A DNA stretch of 64,000 nt from Streptomyces tuirus (GCA_018195615.1 JAGTPG010000002.1:2670501-2734500), one strand, 5' to 3'. Positions 9,451 to 19,251 are shown, numbered from the stretch's first letter. Notes: generated by a model from the letters alone, not told the origin. Translations and numbers: made by a program.

Positions 9451-10349
9451 ATGGGTAACACGACCGTGACGACGCCGGAAGGCCGGGAATCGGCCGTTCC
9501 ACAGCCCGTTGCGGCCGGGCCCCGGCAGGATCAGGATCAGCTGCGCCGGCTGCGCACGCCCCGCCGCCCCCGGTTCTGGTTCGAGATCCTGCTGATCGCG
9601 GTCAGTTACTGGACGTATTCGCTCGTCCGTAACGCCGTGCCCGAGCAGAAGGCCGAGGCGCTGCGCAACGCCGACTGGATCTGGCAGGTCGAGCACTATC
9701 TGGGCATCGCGATCGAGGAGACGGTCAACCACGCCGTGAACTCGGTGACTTGGCTGATCATCGCCATGAACTACTACTACGCGACGCTCCACTTCGTGGT
9801 GACCCTGGGTGTCCTGGTGTGGCTGTACCGTCGCCATCCGGGCCGCTACGCGGCGACCCGCCTGGTGCTGTTCGCGACGACCGGCGTCGCCCTGGTCGGT
9901 TACTACCTGTATCCGCTGGCGCCCCGCGGCTGATGAACGGCGGGGACTTCATCGACACGGTCATGGTCCACCAGACCTGGGGCTCGATGGCGTCCGGCGA
10001 CCTGAAGCACATGTCCAACCAGTACGCCGCGATGCCGTCGATGCACATCGGCTGGTCGGTGTGGTGCGGCCTGACGATCTTCGCCCTGTCGGCGGTCCCC
10101 TGGGTGCGGGTGCTGGGCCTGTTGTACCCGGCGCTGACGCTGGTGGTGATCGTCGCCACGGCCAATCACTTCTGGCTGGATGCCGTCGGTGGCGTGCTGT
10201 GCCTGGCGTTCGGGTTCGCGGTGGCGAGGGTGTGGTACGGGAGGCAGCCGTACGCGCTGCCGAAGGTGCCGGCCCAGCGGCCGGACGCGTCCCGGGGCCG
10301 GGACGAGCCGGTACCACGACCGAGGGCCTGGTCCCGGCCGCGGGCCTGA
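9451..10349 (+). CDS. PAP2-superfamily integral membrane protein, one frame break
   Basis: Membrane protein of the PAP2 type that could remove phosphate from a lipid or polyprenyl substrate or act as an inositol-phosphoryl-transferase-like enzyme. About 299 aa with five to six helices. The catalytic pattern is split: AAMPSMHIGWSVW in the middle and ANHFWLDAVGG near the end. The frame ends early at 9933; LAP must continue as PRLMNGGDF, so one C is missing from a C run at about 9923. The C-terminus is rich in Pro and Arg. ATG 9451 precedes MGNTTVTTPEG. The real substrate is unknown. Confidence 0.83.
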
Positions 10350-10386
10350 CCACTCGCCGGTCCGAGGGGCTGGCCCGCTCCCCCGG

Positions 10387-10588
10387 CCCGAGCGTCTGAC
10401 CCGGCACCGAGGGCCTCGGCCTCCTCCCGCGAGGCCCGACCCGCTCCCCGCGCCCGAGTGTCTGACACGCTCCGAAAGCCTGGGCCACTCCTCTGGGTGA
10501 GGCCCGAACCTCTCCCCCGACCCGAGCGTCTGACCCGGCCCGAGGGCCTCGGCCACTCCTCCGGCCGAGGGCGACCCGCTCCCCCGCC
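10387..10588. repeat. Three imperfect 66-68-bp tandem repeats
   Basis: Copies begin at 10387, 10453 and 10521, each opening CCCGAG(C/T)GTCTGAC and containing a near-palindrome such as CCGAGGGCCTCGG. The middle copy is the most diverged. They fill the space between the convergent PAP2 and glnE genes and could act as a termination zone. Confidence 0.8.
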
Positions 10589-10600
10589 GAGGCCCGTGGG

Positions 10601-13600
10601 TCAGCGCTCGGCGGTTCCGTAGAACAGTTCCTCCACCACACCCCGCGCCCGGCGCGCCGTCCGGCGGTACGCGTCGAGCATGTCGCCCGCGTGGCCGGGG
10701 CCGTAGCCCAGGTAGCGACCCACGGCGGCCAGTTCGCGGGGCTCCGTCGGGAACGTGTCGCCGGCCCGGCCGCGGACCAGCATCACCGCGTTGCGGACGC
10801 GGGTCGCGAGGACCCAGGCCTCGTCCAGGGTCGCCGCGTCCTCGTCCGTGACCAGCCCGGCCGCGCGGGCGGCGGCCAGGGCCTCCCGGGTCCGGGTGGT
10901 GCGCAGGCCGGGCTCGGTCGCGCCGTGCCGCAGTTGCAGCAGCTGCACGGTCCACTCCACGTCGGACAGGCCGCCCGGCCCGAGCTTGGCGTGCAGCTTG
11001 GGGTCCGCGCCGCGCGGCAGCCGTTCGGACTCCATCCGGGCCTTGAGCCGCCGGATCTCGCGGACGGCCTCGTCGGCGAGCCCGTCCGCCGGGTAGCGCA
11101 GCGGGTCGACCAGCTCGATGAACCGGCGGCCCAGGTCCTCGTCCCCGGCGACGGGTTCCGCCCGCAGCAGCGCGTGCGACTCCCAGGTCAGGGACCAGCG
11201 CCGGTAGTACGCCGCGTACGAGGTGAGGGTGCGCACGAGCGGTCCGGACTTGCCCTCGGGGCGCAGGTCGGCGTCGATGAGCAGGGGCGGGTCGGCGCTG
11301 GGGATCTGGAGCAGGCGGCGCATCTCGGAGACGACCTTGTTGGCCGCCTGGGAGGCCTCCCGCTCCTCGACGCCGTCGCGCGGCTCGTGCACGAACAGCA
11401 CGTCCGCGTCGGAGCCGTAGCCCAGCTCGTGACCGCCGAACCGGCCCATGCCGATGATCGCGAACCGGGTGGGCAGGCTGTCTCCCCAGCCGTCGCGTAC
11501 GACCGCGCGGAGTGTGCCGGCGAGGGTCGCGGCCGTCAGGTCCGACACCGCTCCCCCGACCCGGTCGACCAGCGCGCCCTGGTCGGCCTCGGCGGGCTGC
11601 TCCTCGGTGCCGTAGGAGCCGACGATGTCGGCGGCGGCCGTGCGGAACAGCTCGCGGCGGCGCACCCCGCGGGCGGCGGTGACCGCCTGGGCGGCCCCGT
11701 CGGCCCGGCCCACGGCGGCGAGTATCTCCTGTTCGAGGTGGGTGCGGGAGCGGGGCTCCAGCCCGCCGCCGTCCCCGTCGCCGAGCAGCGCCACCGCCTC
11801 CGGCGCCCGCATCAGCAGATCGGGCGCGAGCCGGCCGGCCGACAGCACCCTGGCGAGGTTCTCCGCGGCGGCGCCCTCGTCCCTGAGCAGCCGCAGGTAC
11901 CAGGGCGTCTTGCCGAGGGCGTCCGAGACCTTGCGGAAGTTGAGCAGGCCCGCGTCCGGGTCGGCCGAGTCGGCGAACCAGCCCAGCAGGACGGGGAGCA
12001 GGGTGCGCTGGATCGCGGCCTTGCGGGTGACGCCGGAGGCGAGCGCCTCCAGGTGGCGCAGGGCCGAGGCGGGGTCGGCGTAGCCGAGGGCGACCAGGCG
12101 TTCCCGGGCCGCCTCGGCGCTGAGCCGGGCCTCACCGGTGGCGAGTTGGGCGACCGCGTCGAGCAGCGGCCGGTAGAACAGCTTCTCGTGCAGCCGACGT
12201 ACGGCGGTGGCGTGCCGCTTCCACTCGCGCAGCAGCTCGGCGACCGGGTCGGTGCGCAGGCCGAGGGAGCGGCCGATGCGACGCAGCTCGGCCTCCTCCT
12301 CCGGGACGAGGTGGGTACGGCGCAGCCGGAACAGCTGGATCCGGTGCTCCATGGTGCGCAGGAAGCGGTAGGCCTCGTCGAGCTGCGCGGCGTCGGACCG
12401 GCCCACGTAGCCGCCGGCGGCGAGGGCCTTCAGCGCGTCGAGGGTCGTACCGCTGCGCAGGGAGGTGTCGGTCCGGCCGTGCACCAGCTGGAGCAGCTGC
12501 ACCGCGAACTCGACGTCCCTGAGACCGCCCGGGCCCAGCTTCAGCTGGCGGTCGACCTCGGCGACGGGGATGTTCTCCACGACCCGGCGGCGCATCTTCT
12601 GCACGTCGGGGACGAAGTTCTCGCGCTCGGCGGCCTTCCACACCAGGGGCTGGACGGCGGCCACGTACTCCTCGCCGAGCCGCAGGTCGCCGGCGACCGG
12701 GCGGGCCTTGAGCAGTGCCTGGAACTCCCAGGTCTTGGCCCAGCGCTGGTAGTAGGCGAGGTGGCTGGAGAGGGTGCGCACCAGGGGACCGTTTCTGCCC
12801 TCGGGCCGCAGGTTGGCGTCCACGGGCCAGATGGACCCCTCGACCGTGGTCTCCGAGCACAGCCGCATCATGTGCGAGGCCAGCCGGGTCGCGGCGCGCA
12901 GGGCCTTGGTCTCGTCGGCCTCCTCGACGGGCTCGGCCACGAAGATGACGTCCACGTCGGAGACGTAGTTGAGTTCGTGGCCGCCGCACTTGCCCATCGC
13001 GACGACCGCGAGCCGGCACAGGGCGTCGTCCTCGGGCGCGGCGGCCCGGGCGAGGCCGAGGGCGGCGCGCAGGGTGGCGGTGGCGAGGTCGGCGAGCTCG
13101 GCGGCGGACTCGGCGACGCCGGTGGTGCCGCACACGTCCCGGGCCGCGATGGACAGCAGACAGCGCCGGTAGGCGACGCGCAGGGAGACGGGGTCGTCCG
13201 CCTCCGCGAGGCCGGCCTCGAACTCCTCCACGCCGGGGTGCAGGTCGTACGCCTCGTACATGACGAGCGCCTGCCAGTCCTCCGGGTGCCGGGTGAGGTG
13301 TTCGGCGAGGGCGGTGGAGGCGCCGAGCACCCCGAGCAGCCGGTCGCGCAGCGGCTTGGACGAGATCAGCGTGTCGAGCAGCTCCCGGCGCGCGCCGGGG
13401 TCCGGCTGGGCCTCCAGCAGCCGGACGAGCCCGAGGAGCGCGAGATCGGGGTCGGCGGTCGCGCCCAGCGCGTCGAGCAGCACCGGGTCGTCGCGCAGCG
13501 GCACGAGTTCGGGGCTGTCCAGGAGCCGCTCGGCGGCGGAGGCGTCGGTGAAGCCGTGCCGCAGCAGCCGTGTGAAGGTACTGCTCCTGCGCCCCGGCGC

Positions 13601-13609
13601 CGCCGTCAT
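10601..13609 (-). CDS. glnE: Glutamine synthetase adenylyltransferase/deadenylylase
   Basis: Bifunctional enzyme that attaches and removes AMP on GlnA-type glutamine synthetase according to nitrogen status. 1002 aa, intact. It has two nucleotidyltransferase domains: VSDVDVIFVAEP near residue 225, and GSDADVLFVHEP near residue 730. Each is followed by a helical domain; LGPGGLRDVEF and LGPGGLSDVEW mark the duplicated C-terminal parts. The first domain is expected to deadenylylate and the second to adenylylate. ATG 13609 matches the usual start (MTAAPGRRSSTFTRLL). No operon partner is close; the nearest glutamine synthetase here is the glnA2-type gene at 23.8 kb. Confidence 0.97.
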   Translation of the reverse strand: MTAAPGRRSSTFTRLLRHGFTDASAAERLLDSPELVPLRDDPVLLDALGATADPDLALLGLVRLLEAQPDPGARRELLDTLISSKPLRDRLLGVLGASTALAEHLTRHPEDWQALVMYEAYDLHPGVEEFEAGLAEADDPVSLRVAYRRCLLSIAARDVCGTTGVAESAAELADLATATLRAALGLARAAAPEDDALCRLAVVAMGKCGGHELNYVSDVDVIFVAEPVEEADETKALRAATRLASHMMRLCSETTVEGSIWPVDANLRPEGRNGPLVRTLSSHLAYYQRWAKTWEFQALLKARPVAGDLRLGEEYVAAVQPLVWKAAERENFVPDVQKMRRRVVENIPVAEVDRQLKLGPGGLRDVEFAVQLLQLVHGRTDTSLRSGTTLDALKALAAGGYVGRSDAAQLDEAYRFLRTMEHRIQLFRLRRTHLVPEEEAELRRIGRSLGLRTDPVAELLREWKRHATAVRRLHEKLFYRPLLDAVAQLATGEARLSAEAARERLVALGYADPASALRHLEALASGVTRKAAIQRTLLPVLLGWFADSADPDAGLLNFRKVSDALGKTPWYLRLLRDEGAAAENLARVLSAGRLAPDLLMRAPEAVALLGDGDGGGLEPRSRTHLEQEILAAVGRADGAAQAVTAARGVRRRELFRTAAADIVGSYGTEEQPAEADQGALVDRVGGAVSDLTAATLAGTLRAVVRDGWGDSLPTRFAIIGMGRFGGHELGYGSDADVLFVHEPRDGVEEREASQAANKVVSEMRRLLQIPSADPPLLIDADLRPEGKSGPLVRTLTSYAAYYRRWSLTWESHALLRAEPVAGDEDLGRRFIELVDPLRYPADGLADEAVREIRRLKARMESERLPRGADPKLHAKLGPGGLSDVEWTVQLLQLRHGATEPGLRTTRTREALAAARAAGLVTDEDAATLDEAWVLATRVRNAVMLVRGRAGDTFPTEPRELAAVGRYLGYGPGHAGDMLDAYRRTARRARGVVEELFYGTAER

Positions 13610-13756
13610 CCCCGGCCTCCCTCGGTCTCGCCTCGGACTTTCCTCGGATCAAGGTCGTACGGCTTTGAGCCTAACCGCAGACCACGGGCCGGGCTCCGAT
13701 GAGTTCGGTGGACGGACAGGGTCTGCCCTGTGAAGCGAGAGGCCGGGAGGACACCC

Positions 13757-14269
13757 ATGACCACCATGCACCCCGAGACGCGGCTGGACCGGCGCTACAG
13801 CGACGAGACGGCCACCGCCACCGACTGGGAGGACGCCGAGGCGCGGCTCACGGCGGCGGAGCTGTTCTGGATCACGACCGTGCGGCCGGACGGACGACCG
13901 CACGTCACCCCCTTGCCGGCGGTCTGGTCGGACGGCGCCCTGCACTTCTGCACGGGCCCGGAGGAACGCAAGGCGAGGAACCTCGCGGAGAACCCGCACG
14001 TCGTGCTGACCACCGGCACGAACACCTGGAACGAGGGCTACGACCTGGTCGTGGAGGGCGAGGCGACCCGCGTGACCGACGACGCCCGGCTACGGGAACT
14101 GGCCGCGGCGTGGGAGGCCAAGTACGGCGATTTCTGGCACTTCGAGGTACGGGAGGGGTATTTCCACCACGGCGCGGGCCACGCGGCCGTCTACTCGGTG
14201 GCGCCGCGCACCGTTTTCGGCTTCGGTAAGGGGGAGCCGTTCAGCCAGACCAGGTGGCGGTTCGCCTGA
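13757..14269 (+). CDS. Pyridoxamine 5'-phosphate oxidase-like FMN/F420-binding protein
   Basis: Small split-barrel flavin- or F420-binding protein, 170 aa, of the PPOX class. Visible: LFWITTVRPDGRPHVTPL with the usual cofactor-binding beta strands, LHFCTGPEERKARNL, and FHHGAGHAAVYSVAPRTVFGFGKG near the end. ATG 13757 (MTTMHPETRL) has GGGAGGAC six bases upstream and is preferred to an in-frame start at 13730. It stands 22 bases before a VOC-family gene on the same strand, so the two may be co-transcribed. Substrate unknown; a role in reducing or detoxifying small molecules is only a family guess. Confidence 0.88.
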   Translation: MTTMHPETRLDRRYSDETATATDWEDAEARLTAAELFWITTVRPDGRPHVTPLPAVWSDGALHFCTGPEERKARNLAENPHVVLTTGTNTWNEGYDLVVEGEATRVTDDARLRELAAAWEAKYGDFWHFEVREGYFHHGAGHAAVYSVAPRTVFGFGKGEPFSQTRWRFA

Positions 14270-14291
14270 CGCCGGACGAAGGAGTCTCGCC

Positions 14292-14741
14292 GTGGACATC
14301 ACCCTCGAAGTCATCCCGCTGCCCGTGAGCGACATCGACCGGGCCCGGGACTTCTACCGGGACAAGGTCGGCTTCCACGTGGACATCGACCAGGAGGTGA
14401 TGCCCGGCATGCGGATCGTCCAGCTGACGCCGCCCGGCTCGGGCTGTTCCATCGCCCTCGGCGAGTCGATCTGGGAGATGACCCCCGGCCCCACCCCGGC
14501 CCCCGGCTCCTACCAGGGTCTGCAGCTGTGCGTGGCCGACATCAAGGCCGCCCACGCGGAGTTCGTCGCCCGCGGGCTCGACGTCTCGGAGCCGGTCCAG
14601 TACGCCCCCGACGACGGCGCCACGTTCATGCACTTCCAGGACCCGGACGGCAACGGCTGGGCGGTCCAGGAGTACCGGCGACGGGCGACGGAGCCGCTGC
14701 ACGAGCTGCTGGCGGGTCTGAAGCGGCAGCAGGAAGGCTGA
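14292..14741 (+). CDS. VOC (glyoxalase/bleomycin-resistance-like) family protein
   Basis: Single vicinal-oxygen-chelate protein, 149 aa. The two beta-alpha-beta halves are seen from LEVIPLPVSDIDRARDFYRD and from GLQLCVADIKAAHAEF. The metal-site-like pattern is in FMHFQDPDGNGWAVQEY. GTG 14292 has AAGGAG eight bases upstream. It follows the PPOX gene closely and precedes another VOC gene, so the three look like one small operon of enzymes acting on small electrophiles or lactone-like molecules. Reaction unknown. Confidence 0.88.
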   Translation: MDITLEVIPLPVSDIDRARDFYRDKVGFHVDIDQEVMPGMRIVQLTPPGSGCSIALGESIWEMTPGPTPAPGSYQGLQLCVADIKAAHAEFVARGLDVSEPVQYAPDDGATFMHFQDPDGNGWAVQEYRRRATEPLHELLAGLKRQQEG

Positions 14742-14811
14742 CGCCACCCGGGTGCCGTACCGGTCAGGAATCGAGAAGCGGGGTCCCGGCGCCGCGATTA
14801 GCGTCGTTTCC

Positions 14812-15438
14812 ATGACCTCCATCGAATGCGTCACCCTCGAGGTGACCGACCTCGCCGCCGCCGAACGCTTCTACACCGCCGCCTTCGGCCTGGGCGGGCA
14901 GGTGCGCCTGCGGGCCTCGGAGGCGCCGACCACCGGGTTCCGCGGGTTCACCCTGTCGCTCGTGACCTCCCAGCCGGCCGACGTGGACGCCCTCGTCGAC
15001 GCGGCCGTGGAGGCCGGTGCCACGCCCCTGAAGCCCGCCGCCAAGTCGCTGTGGGGATACGGGGGCGTCGTCCGGGCCCCGGACGGGACGATCTGGCAGA
15101 TCGCGTCGTCGTCGAAGAAGAACACCGGCCCTGCGACCAGGCGTTTCGACGAGCTCGTCCTCCTGCTCGGCGTCGAGGACGTGAAGGCCGCCAAGCAGTT
15201 CTACGTCGAGCACGGCCTCACCGTGGGCAAGAGCTTCGGCGGCAAGTACGTCGAGTTCGCCACCGGGTCGGCGCCCGTCAAGCTGGCGCTGTACAAGCGC
15301 CGTGGCCTCGCCAAGGTCGCCGGCGTCTCCCCCGACGGCACCGGCTCCCACCGGCTCACGATCGGCAGCGACGCCGGGGCGTTCACGGACCCGGACGGGT
15401 TCGCCTGGGCGCCGGCGTCGCAGACGGCGACCTTGTGA
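14812..15438 (+). CDS. Tandem VOC-domain protein
   Basis: 208 aa with two VOC-like halves. The first is SIECVTLEVTDLAAAERFYTAAFG to RAPDGTIWQIAS. The second is LVLLLGVEDVKAAKQFYVEHGL to FTDPDGFAWAPAS. ATG 14812 is chosen because MTSIECVTLEV starts the first domain directly; the in-frame start at 14752 adds unrelated residues. There are 70 bases between this gene and the preceding VOC gene, so a separate promoter is possible. It ends 18 bases before the nadE stop on the opposite strand. Function not assigned beyond the fold. Confidence 0.87.
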   Translation: MTSIECVTLEVTDLAAAERFYTAAFGLGGQVRLRASEAPTTGFRGFTLSLVTSQPADVDALVDAAVEAGATPLKPAAKSLWGYGGVVRAPDGTIWQIASSSKKNTGPATRRFDELVLLLGVEDVKAAKQFYVEHGLTVGKSFGGKYVEFATGSAPVKLALYKRRGLAKVAGVSPDGTGSHRLTIGSDAGAFTDPDGFAWAPASQTATL

Positions 15439-15456
15439 GGTCCCCGGCCGGGTTGG

Positions 15457-17211
15457 TCAGAGCGACTCCCGCCACCCGTTCGTGATCGGCAGCCGTCGGT
15501 CCTTGCCGAAGCCCTTCGCCGAGATCTTCGTGCCCGGCGGGTACTGCCGCCGCTTGTACTCCGCCGTGTCGACCATGCGCAGGGTCTTCGCGACCAGGGC
15601 GGGGTCGTAACCGGCCGCGACGATCTCGTCGGCGCCCCGGTCCCGGTCGACGTACAGCTCCAGGATCGCGTCCAGCACCGGGTAGTCGGGGAGCGAGTCC
15701 GTGTCGACCTGTCCGGGGCGGAGTTCCGCGCTCGGGGGCTTGGTGATGGAGTTCTCGGGGATGGGCGGGGTCTGGCCGCGTTCGCGGGCGGCGCGGTTGC
15801 GCCACTCGGAGAGGCGGAAGATCGACGTCTTGTAGACGTCCTTGATGGGGCCGTACGCCCCGACCGAGTCGCCGTAGAGGGTCGAGTAGCCGACGGCCAG
15901 CTCCGACTTGTTGCCGGGGGCCAGCACGATGTGGCCCTCCTGGTTGGAGATGGCCATGAGCAGCGTGCCGCGCAGCCGGGACTGGAGGTTCTCCTCCGCG
16001 AGGCCCGTCAGGCCCAGGGAGCCCATGTACGCGTCGAACATCGGCTCGATGGGAACCGTGCGGTAGTTCAGGCCCGTGCGGCGGGCCAGTTCCGCCGCGT
16101 CGTCCTTGGAGTGGTCCGAGGAGTACTTCGACGGCATCGACACGCCGTACACGTTCTGCGCGCCCACCGCGTCGCACGCGATCGCCGCGACCAGCGAGGA
16201 GTCGATACCGCCCGACAGGCCGATCAGGACCGACTTGAAGCCGTTCTTCGCGACGTACGCCCTGAGGCCCACGACCAGCGCCGAGTAGACCTCCTCGTCG
16301 TCGTCCAGGCGGTCCGCGTAGCCGCCCGTGAGCTCGGGCTCGTACGGTGCGACCGGCTCCTCCGAGAGGATCACCCGGTCGATGCGCAGGCCGTCGTCCA
16401 CCGTGCCCGTGGGGGCGTCCGCCGACGCCGCCGGCAGGTCCAGGTCCAGGACCACGCAGCCCTCGGAGAACTGCGGGGCCCGGGCCACGACCTCGCCGTC
16501 CTTGTCCACGACGATCGAGTCACCGTCGAAGACCAGCTCGTCCTGCCCGCCGATCATGGCCAGGTAGGCCGTCGTGCAGCCGGCCTCCTGGGCCCGCTTG
16601 CTGACCAGCTCCAGGCGCGTGTCGTCCTTGTCGCGCTCGTAGGGGGAGGCGTTGATCGAGACCAGCAGCCCCGCCTGCGCCGAACGGGCCGCCGGGACTC
16701 GGCCGCCGTCCTGCCACAGGTCCTCGCAGATGGCCAGGGCGACATCCACGCCGTGGACGCGCAGGACCGGCATGCTGTCGCCGGGCACGAAGTAGCGGAA
16801 CTCGTCGAAGACGCCGTAGTTCGGCAGGTGGTGCTTGGCGAAGTTCAGGACCACCTCGCCGCCGTACAGCACCGCCCCCGCGTTCTGCGGCGCGCCGGCC
16901 GGCTGGCCGTACTTCGGCTGGGCGGTCGCGGAGCGGTCCAGGTAGCCGACGATCACCGGCAGATCGCCGAAGCCCTCGTCGGCCAGGCGGGCGGCCAGGC
17001 TCCGCAGCGCCGCCCGGGAGGCCTCCACGAAGGACGACCTGAGGGCCAGGTCCTCGACGGGATACCCGGTCAGCGCCATCTCCGGGAACGCCACGAGATG
17101 CGCTCCCTGCTCGGCGGAGTGCCGGGTCCAGCGGACGATCGTCTCGGTGTTCCCGGCGAGGTCGCCGACGCTCGAGTCGATCTGGTTCAGGGCGAGACGT
17201 AGTTGAGGCAC
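15457..17211 (-). CDS. nadE: Glutamine-dependent NAD+ synthetase
   Basis: Last step of NAD+ synthesis: nicotinate adenine dinucleotide, ATP and glutamine to NAD+. 584 aa from GTG 17211. The N-terminal nitrilase-like glutaminase domain shows its Glu-Lys-Cys set: FPEMALTGYP, KHHLPNYG and ICEDLW. The C-terminal ATP pyrophosphatase domain has the P-loop GLSGGIDSS and later GNKSELAVGYSTLYGD. The start at 17211 (VPQLRLALNQIDSSVGDL) is preferred because the farther in-frame GTG at 17259 lies inside the terminator of the protease gene. Intact, single gene. Confidence 0.96.
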   Translation of the reverse strand: MPQLRLALNQIDSSVGDLAGNTETIVRWTRHSAEQGAHLVAFPEMALTGYPVEDLALRSSFVEASRAALRSLAARLADEGFGDLPVIVGYLDRSATAQPKYGQPAGAPQNAGAVLYGGEVVLNFAKHHLPNYGVFDEFRYFVPGDSMPVLRVHGVDVALAICEDLWQDGGRVPAARSAQAGLLVSINASPYERDKDDTRLELVSKRAQEAGCTTAYLAMIGGQDELVFDGDSIVVDKDGEVVARAPQFSEGCVVLDLDLPAASADAPTGTVDDGLRIDRVILSEEPVAPYEPELTGGYADRLDDDEEVYSALVVGLRAYVAKNGFKSVLIGLSGGIDSSLVAAIACDAVGAQNVYGVSMPSKYSSDHSKDDAAELARRTGLNYRTVPIEPMFDAYMGSLGLTGLAEENLQSRLRGTLLMAISNQEGHIVLAPGNKSELAVGYSTLYGDSVGAYGPIKDVYKTSIFRLSEWRNRAARERGQTPPIPENSITKPPSAELRPGQVDTDSLPDYPVLDAILELYVDRDRGADEIVAAGYDPALVAKTLRMVDTAEYKRRQYPPGTKISAKGFGKDRRLPITNGWRESL

Positions 17212-17242
17212 GGGCCCAGTGTAATCGTCAGAGCGACGCAAT

Positions 17243-17272
17243 GGGGTGGCCTGGGTCACCCCAGGCCACCCC
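17243..17272 (-). terminator. Strong hairpin terminator after the S53 protease gene
   Basis: GGGGTGGCCTGGG and CCCAGGCCACCCC form a perfect 13-bp stem with loop TCAC, beyond the protease stop (17308) on the minus strand. It insulates nadE from the protease transcript. Confidence 0.85.
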
Positions 17273-17307
17273 GTCCCCTTGCGGAGCTCACGTGGCGCCG
17301 GCGGAGC

Positions 17308-19251
17308 TCAGTGGCGCCGGTACGACTCGACGTAGCCGTTCGCGGGCGTGCCCACGCCGGTGACGTCGTCGTAGCCCTTCACGGCGGCGAGCGAGCTGTC
17401 CTTGCCCAGGCTCCGGACGGACGTGGCCAGGCCGTCCGTGGCGTCGTAGCCGTTCACGAAGTCGACGCGGGCCACGGCGAGGCCGGAGCCCGTCGGGTTG
17501 TCGGTGACGTCGTGGTAGGCCTTCGACCCGGCCTTGGCGTAGATCGCCGGGTTGGCGAAGCCGATCGGTGTGCCGCCGCGGGCTTCCTGGGCCAGGGCCT
17601 GGATGGCGGCGATGGTCGGCGCGGCGAGCGAGGTGCCGCCGATGCGGTACTCGCTGTACGCCTGTGTCTTCCCGTCGGGCAGGGTCTGCGTCTGGCCGAC
17701 CAGGAAGCCGGTGTTCGGGTCGGCGATCGCCGCGATGTCCGGGACGACGCGGTTGCCGTCCGCGCTGTCGGCCTTGGCCAGCCCGTCCGGGACGACGCCC
17801 TTCTGGTACGAGGGCTCGGCGACGGTCTTGCTGGTGCCGCCGCCCGCGCCGGATGTGAAGGCGCCGGGGAAGTCCGTCCAGCTCTTGCCGTCGGCCGACA
17901 GGTCGGCCTTCTCGGTGCCCCAGCCGGTCTCCCACAGGTACGTGTCGTCCTTGCCGACGGCCAGCGAGGTGCCGCCCACGGCGGTGACCCAGGCCGAGTT
18001 GGCGGGCGAGTCGACCTGCTTCGTGCCGGAGCTCGCGACCTCGTCGCCGTCGTCGCCGGAGGAGAAGTAGAAGCCGATGCCCTCGACCGCGCCCAGCTGG
18101 AACACCTGGTCGTAGGCGGCGGCGATGTCGGGGGTCTGCGCGGCCTCGACCTCGCCCCAGGAGTTGGAGACGATGTCGGCCAGGTGGCTGTCGACGACCT
18201 TGCCGAGCGCGTCGAGCAGGTCGGCGTCCGTGCAGGACGCGGCGCCCACGTAGGTGACGTTCGCGGCCGGCGCGACCGCGTGCACGGCCTCGACGTCCAG
18301 GGTCTCCTCGCCGTACCAGCCGGAGGCCGAGCAGTCCTTGGTGTTCGTGTACTTCTTGGGCAGCACCTGCCGCAGCTGGCCGGTCTTCCACGCCGCGTCG
18401 CCGTTGCGCTTGGCGTAGGTGCCGGCGTCGTAGGCGATCGTCGGTGAGGCGTACGCGTCCGTGATGGCGACCCGGACGCCCTTGCCGGTGCGCGTGCCCG
18501 CGCCGTAGGCGGCCCGCAGCTGCTTGCCGGTGTACCCCTTGATCGCGTACGGGATCTTCGTGCCGTACGCCTCGGGCAGCGTGCTCGCGGTCTTCGAGCC
18601 GTAGTACGAGGAGAAGGGCCCTGCGTTGCGGAACACGGTGTCCGGCGGCGGCAGTCGGTCGTCGTGCGTGACCATGTGCGGGGCGTTGTCGAGGCCGGTG
18701 ACGGTGAGGACGGCGCCGGCCAGGCTCTCCGGCACGGAGGCGGTGCTCGCCGGCGCGCGGTAGGTCTTCGAGCCCTTGGCGAAGTCGTGCAGCTGGGCGC
18801 CGAACGCCTTCTCGGCGGCGGCCACGTCACCGGTGACGGAGACGTAGTGCTGCGTGACGCCGGTGACCTTCAGGCCGGCGCCCGTCAGCCACGCCCTCAC
18901 GGCGGCCACCTGAGCCTTGGTCGCGCCGAAGCGGGCCTGCGCCTGCTTGGCCGTCAGGTACTTGCCGTACGAGGCCGACTTCGGGTCGGAGACGGCCTTG
19001 GCGTACGCGGCGAGGCCGGCGGCGTCCCGGCCCCGGAGATAGACGCGGGCCGACATCCGGGTGCCGTCGGAGGTGGCGCCCTTGTCGGCCCTGGCCGTGG
19101 CCCAGGTGGGCTTGGTCCCGGCGAGCAGGTCGCGGAGCGGGTGGTCGGCGGCGTGCGCCGCGGGTATGCCGAGCGCCAGCGCACCGGCGAGCATCGGCAG
19201 TGTCGCCGCCACGCTCACCCCGGCGCGCACCTTGGCGCGGTTGGATCTCAT
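17308..19251 (-). CDS. Secreted S53 (sedolisin/kumamolisin-like) serine-carboxyl protease
   Basis: Secreted pro-protease of 647 aa, active at acidic pH in this family. Signal peptide MRSNRAKVRAGVSVAATLPM to AAHAAD. A pro-kumamolisin activation domain spans about residues 35-190 (KQAQARFGATKAQVAAVRAW). The catalytic domain carries EETLDVEAVHAVAP (Glu and Asp), the oxyanion Asp in YFSSGDDGDE and the Ser in GGTSLAAPT. The calcium-binding end is DVTGVGTPANGYV. The start at 19251 (GGGGG just upstream) opens a clean signal peptide. The upstream region has a large inverted repeat, so it may be tightly regulated. Confidence 0.95.
   Translation of the reverse strand: MRSNRAKVRAGVSVAATLPMLAGALALGIPAAHAADHPLRDLLAGTKPTWATARADKGATSDGTRMSARVYLRGRDAAGLAAYAKAVSDPKSASYGKYLTAKQAQARFGATKAQVAAVRAWLTGAGLKVTGVTQHYVSVTGDVAAAEKAFGAQLHDFAKGSKTYRAPASTASVPESLAGAVLTVTGLDNAPHMVTHDDRLPPPDTVFRNAGPFSSYYGSKTASTLPEAYGTKIPYAIKGYTGKQLRAAYGAGTRTGKGVRVAITDAYASPTIAYDAGTYAKRNGDAAWKTGQLRQVLPKKYTNTKDCSASGWYGEETLDVEAVHAVAPAANVTYVGAASCTDADLLDALGKVVDSHLADIVSNSWGEVEAAQTPDIAAAYDQVFQLGAVEGIGFYFSSGDDGDEVASSGTKQVDSPANSAWVTAVGGTSLAVGKDDTYLWETGWGTEKADLSADGKSWTDFPGAFTSGAGGGTSKTVAEPSYQKGVVPDGLAKADSADGNRVVPDIAAIADPNTGFLVGQTQTLPDGKTQAYSEYRIGGTSLAAPTIAAIQALAQEARGGTPIGFANPAIYAKAGSKAYHDVTDNPTGSGLAVARVDFVNGYDATDGLATSVRSLGKDSSLAAVKGYDDVTGVGTPANGYVESYRRH

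Noticed and set aside
10691..13702. 1003-codon open frame opposite glnE
   Set aside because: A codon-position shadow of glnE; no recognisable domains and low-complexity Val/Gly/Arg composition.
17212..17259. Longer nadE from GTG 17259
   Set aside because: That start lies within the strong terminator hairpin of the protease gene, and the extra residues are not family-like.
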